Of a stretch of DNA of 64,000 nt, positions 13,401 through 22,129 are shown piece after piece (position 1 is the first letter of the stretch; each line of letters starts with the position of its first letter). A model generated the notes under the pieces. The model was not told where the DNA came from and made no database searches. It saw only the letters and a program-made list of their open reading frames with translations. The stretch spans positions 354,422 through 418,421 of the forward strand of contig JAQGDQ010002376.1 in NCBI GenBank assembly GCA_030141605.1, read 5' to 3'. The position numbers were made by a program, and so were the translations under genes. Source of the stretch: Tubiluchus corallicola. Its lineage: Eukaryota; Priapulida; Priapulimorpha; Priapulimorphida; Tubiluchidae.

Positions 13401-16400
13401 AATTAAGAAAAGAGTTGTGATTTTTTTGCTTTTTACTGCAATGACGCACAGAAATTTAACCAGTCTTAGTCTAGCTTTCCATCAGGTAGTCAGGTACCCG
13501 AGTAATTACCCGCATTGTTTATTACCCGAGCCTAATATTTCTAGCCAGTTTCAACAATGAAAATGCGACATTTTTTGTAGTACGATATCCATACTACAGT
13601 TTTTTTAAACTAACATTTACGTAATATTAATTCTAGTATTTTTGTGACAATGCTCAAGTAAAAAGATCATTTTTAAAAAAGATCATGAATAAAGAAGAAA
13701 CCCCAATTAAAAAATATTAAAAAATTAAAAAATAATTAATAATGCATTATTTGTCCTAAAGGAAAATACTGTGAGAGGATACCTTTTCCCAGTGTCTCTG
13801 TTTCCACTACATAGGGTTTTTCACCATGACTCAAATCTGGTGATATGGAGATCACCCCTCGAGTATCAACTTTAATGGTGCACACGAGATATTCATCTGA
13901 TAAATATTTCTCTTCCCTATGGAAATGAAAAGTTAGTGTTAATTAATTAATGTTTTTTTGCAAAAAAGTAAAGAAATTAAACAAAATGTAAAAAGGTAAA
14001 AAACAGCAAAATATCCGTACACTACTGCACATACAAAAAATTACGACAGATTTCATAAAAAGAAAATAACTTTTATTAAGAACTTATAAAATGTAAAAAA
14101 AAAACATGTTACAAACGTTTTTCCAGTGATAGATTACACAAACAAACAACCAGCTTTATAGGCAGACACTACAGTAGAGAAATTATTCACTAACTATGTA
14201 TTTACAAGGAAGCCAAAATGTAATGAACAGAGAAACCTGTAAAGAAGAAAGAGAAGCTGTAAAAGTATAGCTAGGTGTTTGTAAACAAAGTTAAGGGAAT
14301 TGAACTACTTTGTACATTTACTGTGTCTCTTTCTTTTCTAAATGTGACGTTTTTTAACATTTTATCAGCTTTTAAGTTGTTTTCTCTTTATGGTACTGTG
14401 AGTGCCCATATAAAGACAAATTCCATTTTTATCATTGACTCTACCATCAGCATGTACAGGTAAGAAAATTCTTGTAAGGTTACCTATTCGAAGGAGACAG
14501 ATCGGCCATGATATACATTGTTTGCCCTGGCGTTGAAACAATGTGTTCTCTTTTTGCCATATCTTTGGAAGGCCGCTGATTCACGATATTCATTTTAGGC
14601 AAAACATCATCCCTGCAAATATACCGGAGCAAATGTTTTCTAATTCAATGTCCAAAAATTGCCCAATTTGACTAACCAATTTATTTTTAATTGTAAAACC
14701 ATAAACTTATTTATTACAAATTCGCTGTTTTAGTTGAATGTAGTACAGCACAAGTCACTAAGGTGAAGGAGAAGATTGAAGCTACCATACAGGAATTACT
14801 TATGAACAGGTCAGAATACATGTCTTCAATGAAACATCATTACATTTGAATAAGTTAATGTTTTTCTTAGATACAGGCCAATCAGATCAACAGTCAAACA
14901 GTATTGGTCATCAGTAATTAACAATCAATAAGAAACTAACTAAACGAATACAAAACAATTAATGAAACAATAAGCATTTCATTTCACACAGTGTACTTCA
15001 ATTACGACTTAAAATCATTAATCAGTACAGTAAACATAGTAAATAATTTGTGCATAAATTGTAATAAAACTTCAGTTTGCGACAATATCTGCTATGATCA
15101 ATCTAAAAAATAAATCATGTTTGCAGTAAATTGGTGTTTGCTTGACATTGATGAACATCAACAAAAATTGGTTTGCTGTTTCAAATTCTGATAAACCATC
15201 ATCACATTTTTACGTGGGGCTTTCATAAGCTCTGCATTGCCTAAAATTCATTGCTTATTTAGCAAATAATAATGAAGAAACAGATAATTTTTTACTCTCA
15301 TACTCATCAGTTTGGTGCCGAATAGGCTTCACACGTCTGTGCCGCAAGTTGCGCATTCGTTCTGCCACAAAAGTTTGTCGTTCATAAGGCGATGTCGTCA
15401 TTCGCTCGCACTGCTGAAATTAAATAACGAAGGTGTTTACTGGTAAAATAACAACAATCAAGCACTTAGTTTTGGTAACTTACCAAAAGTTTAAATGCTC
15501 ACAAAAGTCTGATTCTTCTTTACATTCCAAGTTAGCAATTGGTCCAAACACTGATTTTTGCAGGAATTTGTTGGAAAACTGATAAATAATGTGAATAGGC
15601 CTATAGCGATCCATCAATGTATGAATGCATTGGGATATTTTATATTATGATATGCGTATCGCCAAAACTTCACCTGTACTGTGATAATCTGAGTCAATGA
15701 CATTTAGTAAACTGGTACCCCTTGACAGTAAGCTGATAAAAACGATGTAAAGTAATTCAAGTTGTAGCTGTAAAGTGTACTCTAGGTACGTAACAATCAG
15801 TGCAGTGAGCGGTGGATGACTTAACACAGGCACAAAAGCGTTTGAAAACACAAGGTGTTTAATCTGCAATAGGCTAATTGCGTTGTTTACATATAAACTT
15901 GTGAAACAGCAAACGTGAACCAGAAAATACACAAGCAACTTTTAAACCAAAGGTATTGATATGCTTTGCTTTTATGGTGGCTTACAATGCAAACAATAGC
16001 CTGCAAATTATACAAGTAACAAAAGTTCGTTTAGCATTTATCAATCATAAAACTCTTGACTAGAACAAAATATCTTTAGCATTTATTATCAATTAGTTTC
16101 ACCTAGTTTTTTTATAAAACCTGCAAACCTTAGCTCAGGTGTATCGTATCGTGAGGCTAATATTGTGATATGTATCGTTATCATGACCTAGGTGTATCAT
16201 TACAGCACTAGTACTGAAGTAAGTATACTACTGCTTAGATTATTCTCAGATCACTAGTACTGGTAACCCAAAAGTCTCTGTTTCAAATCCAAAGTCAGTC
16301 TTGACTTGTACTTCCCTGTTCTGCTTTTTTAGAGACCGTATTTTCCTTGGCATATATCAGAATCAACATCAAAAGTTGTTTACCGATTCCAAATGAGGTA

Positions 16401-19400
16401 CAGTATCACAGTCAACGTAGCTGAAGAGTCTCGTTGTTGGCCGAGTTCTAAAAACAAAAACTGCTAAGAAACTGATTGAAGATCAAAATGAGACCAAAAA
16501 GTGGTCTTAATAAACGGTAGTTTTATTATGTAGTGGGCTGCTGCAAGCGTGTGTATCTAGCAAACTAAAGTACGTAAGCGCTTCACCCAAATTTAATACT
16601 ATACGACAATTAAACAAGAGGCAATGCTGAGCAGTTACAAAACAATCAAGTTTAACTTTCAGAGTGACTTTGACTAAGAAGAGCTTCACCTAGAAACAGA
16701 ATTTCAATTTCAACTGTGTGTCTTAAAAAATAGGCAAAGTACCAAAAAAACATTTTATTTTTTCATTTTGGCATTGTTCCTGGTGCCTATTACTGAAGAA
16801 TGTAGTCTAAGAAGAATGTGGTGCACTGGTTTTATTAACCGTATTTTCTTAACAACAGTTTCTATGGGGGGACCATGCCTGAATGTTTCCAAAATGCAGC
16901 TGGTTTAATTAAGCGGTGACTACTGTATCACAAATGGCACAGAAAGTGAGGCTAACTGTGTTATATATAGTCCAACTTCCAACATTCGTGAAATAATAAT
17001 TTCCACTAACCTCATCCCCTTTATTTCATTGTGATATTTTTGTTCCAACACTGAACTACACAAGCCTTCGTTGCTGTATATCTCGAACTCTCTCTGTAAG
17101 AAAACTTGTAATTAAGTATAAATGAATTTTGTGTAATTCATGGCCCCCTCTCTGTAAAAAGCCTAAACTAGAGTTGCTGTACAATACAACATAAAATACA
17201 CTAGAATCTTGTCAACAGCATCTCACAACGTTTGCGATTCTCAAAAGCATTACTGAAGTTCGGTGATTTTGTACAATAGAAACAATACATTGGAAAACTT
17301 GAAAGACTAAAAAATTCACCTTTTTTTACTTGGTTATCAAATCAAAAAATATGTTTGCATTTATTCAAGAATGTTCAATGAACATGGATTTTTGCATATT
17401 TTACGCATAGTCTTATCAGTAATGATTGAAGATAATTTGATTAACATTAGCCAGCATCATAAGTTTGTTTAGATACACAAAGTAATGAACACATAAGCAC
17501 ACTAGAATAGTGTCCAACACTTGATCTAATTAGTGAAATTCCAGATGTATCCAACTGAAATGAAAATACCATGGAAATTTAATAAAATATATGCAGTTTA
17601 TAGCCTGCACTTAACAGAATTTCTTCATTTAACACACAAGTGCACCAAATATATAAAAATGGTGAAAAGTGTTACCTGACTAAAAACTTTTTCTTGCCAA
17701 CCAAATATGAATTCATCTTCATCGTAGGATGATGCACTTCTAGTGTTTTTGAAATCAGTGAGTTCTACATCTTTAGCAAATGATTTGCCAGTGTCACCAC
17801 CGCCTCGCCTTCCAAAAAGTGACTGTGGTAACCCAGTTGCTGAGGTAACTTTCCGAAGTTTTACTCTGTAATTATATATTTAAAGTAGCTGACAATTTTA
17901 ATATAAATTGACAGCTAATAGACAAGTACAATGCATCTTAGACCTAAGCGGTATTTTCCTCATCATTACGTGAAAAGTTTTAATTAACCTTATTATTTAT
18001 GCTGGACTTCAAAAATATCCTCATGTGGGAGCTTCAGAGTACTCCCCTTGGCAGACTAATTGAACATCTGACGTGTGTTACTCCACAAATCACTGCGCAG
18101 CTCTTGTTGATGTGATGTTTCAATGTGACACTTTAATTACTTTAATCAAGGTTTTGGTTGACCCCATCTGTTTTTACTTATCTTTAGAATAACCTTTTTT
18201 AGTTTATTATTATCAAAATTTCTAAACTATCCATATGAATGTAAACTTTAAATACATTTTATCTCTAAATATATTTTATATACAAACTAATAAATGCTAA
18301 ATGAATTAATAAAACTGAATACGATAGAATACAATCATTTTATTTCGCACAGTACTGGTATTACATAAAGATGCAACAAAAGAATACCAAACGCGAGGGC
18401 AACAAACAACCATACATTAATGTACATGTTGCCCTATTCTAATATTATACTTTATAATATACTGTAGTTGTACAGTCTGCAGAAATTAATTTCTGTAATA
18501 TAGTATAAAAATTAAATGAAGTAGTGCAGAAATCGTAAAAAAATGTTTAAAACTTAGAATTGAGAATACCTGTACAAAAACCTACTAAAACGAATAGTAG
18601 TAAGCTATAAACGCGTATATAAACTTACCGTTTACCTAAAATCCATATGCTCACACATGTACATGCATATGTATATAAATTTACAGATTATATGTATATA
18701 TGAACAAAAAAATTATGGAATTATGAAATATGAACAAGAAAAAAAGATGACGGAATTAAGTCATTTCTGGAAACAGGACAAAAAAAGCACAGCTTGATTA
18801 GATTATAAATAGAGAATCTCATGACATGATTGAAGTGTTTTTACTTTTTTAATCATGCAATGGCATAAAACCATAAGTATGCTTATGCTATATTTTATAC
18901 ACACACACACGCACGCACGCATGCACGCACGCACACACACACACACACACATATACATTCATATACATATACACACATACATATAATATATACATGTGTG
19001 TTTGTGTTCTGTATATGTGTATATGCATATACATACTATACATATGCATATACACATATACAGAATACAAACACATACATACATATAAACATGTATGTAC
19101 GCATACATATATACTGATCATATATATATATACATATATATATATGATTTAAATACTAAACAAAGACGTGCATGGATTGGCGTGCTTGAGCTGCAGTTGG
19201 TGGTGCCCTTGTTTCCTGTGCATCGCCTCTTAGATGCTAGACTCTCATTTTGGCTTGCTGACTGCTCCATTTCAGATTGTTTTTTCAATATTCTGCCGAG
19301 AGTACTTTGGGAAATTTTCAACTGCGCTGCTGCACACCTCTGCACCATCTTTGGAAGTTTATCGTACTGCTCTAAAATTTTCAGTTTCTCCTTAACTGTT

Positions 19401-21302
19401 AGATCTTATGCTCCATTTTTCAAACTTCTTAACTCTATGCCCTTATTTACTGTATGATGTTTACTCTTGTAAGTCACAAGGAATACTGGCTGATTTGCAA
19501 CTAGAGCATCAAAATGAAACCGCTAGGCAAGGGATTAAATGTTCAGCTTCCAGAAATTCTTTGGGTTAACGAGGTTAATTGCAGTGGGCGAGAGGGTAAC
19601 ACATTCAAAGCAAAACTGCTACGCTAGCATGTTAGCGCATGATAAACGTACCTGTTTACAAACAAAACGGTACTTAACATAATTGTTTCTACATATATAA
19701 TGCATAAAAGGGAAGTAAAGGTGACATAAAAGTAGAAAAGGTTCTTTGGGCACATACAAATGTCTTATTTTAAGTACATGAAGAAAAATATTGAGCCAAT
19801 TAAGCGGAGTTATTTGAGTCAACTACCGATAGTTTTTATGTACATTTGAATAGAAGCGGCCCGTTCCAGGCATTTATGAGTCAATTAAGCGATTGAGTCT
19901 ATTAACCGTGAGTCTATTAAGCGGCGACTACTGTAGTTATATGTCGTGTTGAACAGTGTCAAAAGTTTTTGCAGGTTTAAGAATATGCTACATACAATTG
20001 ATTTTTTATCTAAACAGTGAAGAATATTTTCAATAAGTTCTGCTGTTGCTAGAGCAGTGGAATACGATTTTCAAAACCCAAATTGATATTTGGTTACTAT
20101 ATTATTTTTAACCAAGAATTTATTTAGATGCTTAAATATTACATTTTCAAAAATTTTAGCAATTGAAGAAAGGTTTAAAATTGGTCTGTAGTTGGATGGA
20201 TTTTAGGAGAATCGGTCTTATAAATGGTAGTTACTTTTGCAATCTTGAGACAGTCTGAAAAAATACCTTGAATTATTGATCAGATGAACTAATACCGGTG
20301 CAATAACATCAGCAGACAGCTTATAGAATTTAACTGATATTTCAGGGCCTGGTGATTTGCCTTCATTTAGTTTAGAGAGGGCTGCTTTAATCTTACATTC
20401 TGTAACAGAATATAGAAAAATTGATTAGTTTAAAGAGGGAGGTAAATTAAATTTAAAATTTGTATTGGAGGGTGTAATATTTTTTGCCATGTTTTGACCT
20501 ACTGATTGGAAAAAAATTATTGAAACAATTAGCAATGCCAAGAGGATTAGTGACAGTATTACCATTGTAATCTAGCTGCGTGGGTAAGATATATTTTTTG
20601 TTTTAGAGCTTCAGAACAGTACTGATTGTACTCCAGGTCTTTTTAATGTTATTTTTGTTTAGCATAAATAAGTGGCCATGGTGTTTCTTCTTTGAGTTTT
20701 GTTTAATACGGTTGAGTTTATTTGAATACAGTTTGTAGTAATTCGTTTTGTATGCAGATTGTGATAATTTATGTGTTTTATAGAGCTTTGTTCTCGTGCG
20801 AATAGAAGTGAGAATGCCAGGAGTAATCCAAGGCTTACGAAAATTTATCTGTTCTTTTTAGTGAGAGTGCAAAAGGGGCATGGTCATCCAGGCTACTTGA
20901 AAACACATCAGTAAAGTACTGGAAGGCATTATTTACATCTGGAATTATTAATATCCCAGAAGTGCAGAATTTAGATCAAAGAGAAAATTTTCTAATTTAA
21001 AGTTTCTAGTGTCTCGTTTGACTATTTTAGTGACATTTCACAGTATCTGCAATGTATTTACAATAGCAAAAATGGGTAAGTGATCAGCTAATTCATATAG
21101 GACTATACCGGCAGTGAGTGGATACTGTTAGTGTATCACTATATGTGATGTATAAGAGTTTTTGAGCGATGAGTCATGCGGGTTGGTTGTGTAATGACAG
21201 GAAAGAAACATTAATTCACCTTATTTTTAAATTTTTGATGGGATCACTCGATCTATAAATAGCTGTCCCAAATTCTGATTCCAATAGGTCAGCCATAGGC
21301 AT
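7484..21302 (-). CDS. MKS1: MKS1, B9-domain ciliary transition-zone protein, 14 exons, complete
   Basis: Exons (minus strand order): 21302-21220, 17865-17676, 17093-17011, 16447-16384, 15413-15304, 14612-14484, 13916-13783, 13381-13242, 12087-11982, 11061-10801, 9776-9643, 8938-8796, 8405-8368, 7665-7484. All have GT-AG borders and compatible phases, totalling 1797 bp (598 aa; human MKS1 is 559). Family matches seen: IYRSSDPIKNLKIRVKLRK near the N-terminus, FIFGWQEKVFSQ, QTMYIMADLSP, ISAQDYEYDNLYIH, HFGFPFECELFYKND, LEVLSLDMWHRYRTEGYGYI, NTWRPVG, DELRRFFIGGSPELED, FGFKTESTGNVKIKLN. The B9 domain spans about residues 312-510, a helical tail follows. MKS1 works with B9D1 and B9D2 in the Meckel complex at the ciliary transition zone, gating membrane-protein entry. 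Start: ATG 21302, with a second in-frame ATG two codons later. The last exon is the least conserved; its acceptor is TTTAAG. Introns host several TIR elements. Confidence 0.95.
8515..8710. repeat. Dispersed repeat, copy 1 (inside MKS1 intron)
   Basis: Starts near TTGTTATAACGCCAAACTCG, a phrasing seen in short TIR elements. The part from 8596 (GTCATTTTTGAAAAAAATATG ... TTTTGAGCTGTGGTTCGACA ... TTTCTTTTAAAG) is similar to 10480-10600. Only these two copies are seen in the window. Confidence 0.45.
9197..9222. repeat. CA microsatellite
   Basis: Short (CA)n run preceded by CCACCCATCCACCCACCC, in an MKS1 intron. A (TA)n run follows at 9462-9483. Confidence 0.8.
10480..10603. repeat. Dispersed repeat, copy 2 (inside MKS1 intron)
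   Basis: Same orientation as and similar to 8596-8710 (GTCATTCTTGAAAAAATAGTG, then TTTCAATATTTTAAACAGTAG, then CCTTTAAGGCAGCTCTCATAC). Element ends are not clear. Confidence 0.4.
11094..11847. mobile_element. TIR element of a second pogo-like MITE family, copy A
   Basis: The right end reads GGTTTTATTAAGTGGCGGCTACTG followed by TA, and the left end reads TA then GTTGCTGCTTAATAAAAC, so it has inverted termini of the form CAGTTGCCGCTTAATAAAACC with TA targets. It lies in the MKS1 intron next to the B9 exon at 10801-11061. It contains a perfect-looking internal tandem duplication (11184-11412 and 11413-11641). No coding capacity. Related copies lie at 12347 and 16500. Confidence 0.8.
11184..11641. 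repeat. Tandem duplication, 2 x 229 bp
   Basis: The block starting CGAGAAACTATTGTTGAG at 11184 is repeated from 11413 with no mismatch that I can find by eye, ending CTGAAGTACATTTTAGT in both. It lies inside the TIR element at 11094-11847. Confidence 0.9.
12347..12730. mobile_element. Second pogo-like MITE family, copy B, right end missing
   Basis: Begins CAGTTGCCGCTTAATAAAACC and follows the copy at 11094 through AGTAATAAGCAGCAAAAGC and GAATGAGCTGTCTGC, with only one unit of the 229 bp block. The right inverted terminus is not found. Confidence 0.7.
16500..16925. mobile_element. Second pogo-like MITE family, copy C, inverted, left end missing
   Basis: Ends in GGTTTAATTAAGCGGTGACTACTG followed by TA. 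Reading on the minus strand it matches copies at 11094 and 12347 (TGCATTTTGGAAACATTCAGGC, then GTTAATAAAACCAGTGCACC). Homology continues left to GTGGTCTTAATAAACGG near 16500, where the other terminus is lost. It lies in an MKS1 intron just beside the exon at 16384-16447. Confidence 0.7.
18897..18965. repeat. CA/GCAC microsatellite
   Basis: (CA)n interrupted by GCACGCACGC units and merging into ATAC repeats, in MKS1 intron 1. Confidence 0.85.
18994..19080. repeat. Long inverted repeat (potential cruciform)
   Basis: Left arm 18994-19029 (ends TTCTGTATATGTGTATATGC) pairs with right arm 19043-19080 (starts TATGCATATACACATATACA) around a ~13 bp loop. Only a few arm bases differ. It is flanked by CA and AT microsatellites. 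Confidence 0.75.
19148..19933 (-). mobile_element. pogo/Tigger-like element with transposase N-terminal remnant, 3' truncated
   Basis: The right end is GAGTCTATTAAGCGGCGACTACTG followed by TA, the complement of CAGTAGTCGCCGCTTAATAG. Its 19490-19933 part matches the MITE at 6219-7029. Reading on the minus strand from about 19450 there is LTVKEKLKILEQYDKLPKMV followed by AAAQLKISQSTLGRILKKQ and an asparagine/serine-rich stretch. This is the CENP-B-like helix-turn-helix DNA-binding domain typical of pogo/Tigger transposases. A TGA interrupts just upstream (NGA*DLTVKEK), and the catalytic DDE half is missing because the copy stops at the AT microsatellite near 19148. It sits inside MKS1 intron 1 and abuts a LINE fragment at its TA. 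Confidence 0.75.
19936..21150 (-). mobile_element. Degraded LINE (CR1/Jockey-like), endonuclease and reverse transcriptase remnants
   Basis: Translating the minus strand with many frameshifts gives recognisable pieces in order: ELADHLPIFAIVN (endonuclease DH motif, near 21080), KPWITPGILTSIRTRTKLYK (endonuclease-RT linker, near 20800), a linker containing PLGIANCFNNFF, then VTTIYKTD, SNYRPISNL-like, IAKIFENVIFKHLNKFLVKN, YQFGF.KSYSTALATAELI, and SIFLNLQKTFDTVQHDI, where it stops at the pogo element's TA. Stops and frame breaks are frequent, so it is a dead copy. It lies in MKS1 intron 1 in the same orientation as MKS1. Confidence 0.8.
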
Positions 21303-21669
21303 TTTTTAATGAAATAAAACACTCAAGGTTCATATCAAGGTACCAACTACTCTTGGTAACAGTTTTAAATTCCGCACAGCATATGTAATGGTCTAAATCG
21401 TGCTACGGTTTAACTTTGCTCAGATTCTTGCCATTTAACATAGGGAGGCAACTAATAAAAAGTAAAACAAGAGTTCAGCGAACGCATAAAGCTTGGACAA
21501 GTAATCAAAAAATTCAACGAAAACAAAAATTTCGATTTTCACGCTTTGCCTTTGGCGCAAAATTTTCCAAGCGAAAACTTTTTTGCCAGGTGTTTTCGGT
21601 TTCAAAGCTATGATCAAGAACCCGCTTTGTGCAACGCAGGTGTGCCTGGCTTACCCAGTCCAGCCTCCA
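21303..21669. promoter_or_regulatory. Shared divergent promoter region of MKS1 and the LITAF-domain gene
   Basis: MKS1 starts at 21302 on the minus strand. The LITAF gene's non-coding exon ends at 21670 on the plus strand, so both core promoters and 5' UTRs must lie here unless MKS1 has a further upstream exon. TTGGTAAC at 21353-21360 resembles one half of an RFX-type X-box (GGTAAC), about 55 bp upstream of the MKS1 ATG, with a GGTACC at 21339-21344 at non-canonical spacing. No TATA box is obvious. Confidence 0.5.
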
Positions 21670-21670
21670 G
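21600..21670 (+). other. 5' non-coding exon of the LITAF-domain gene (start uncertain)
   Basis: A strong donor CCTCCAG before GTAAGTTACG at 21671 defines the exon end. The next acceptor is TTGTGCTTGTAG at 22123, six bases before the start codon. The 5' limit is not determined, and 21600 is a guess from the local rise in GC. Confidence 0.5.
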
Positions 21671-22129
21671 GTAAGTTACGTTGTTTTTGCTGCGTATGGG
21701 ATTATTCGTTATTACGAATTTGTCCCTCAAATTTAAATTTTGTGGGATTATTGGAATTTTGATAATAAAGTTAATATTAGTACTTTTGACTTTGTAATTT
21801 AACTTGTCTATCGGTATACTGCGCGAATTTGAACATAGTTCGATAATTTAATTAGGTTTGATTTGTTAATAATGTATAAGATTATAATGGTCTTCAAATT
21901 TGTCTTGTTGGTGGCTTAGTTTTCGTTAAAGTTATTGTCCTTTCGTTAGGCTTTCTGGTTTGCAGTGTGTATGGGGAGCTGTATAAAGGAAGTTCTGTTT
22001 TCCAAGCTATATTATCCGGTATTATTATCATGTTTCCTTTATAGCGTTTTTTTATGAAAACTATTATTATCCTAAATAGCATTAAATATAATTACTTTGG
22101 TTTTTTATTATTTGTGCTTGTAGGTAGCA

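Noticed and set aside
21416-21617. Overlapping 60-65 codon frames on both strands in the divergent promoter
   Set aside because: No splice or homology support; the interval is better explained as promoter and 5' UTR between MKS1 and the LITAF gene.
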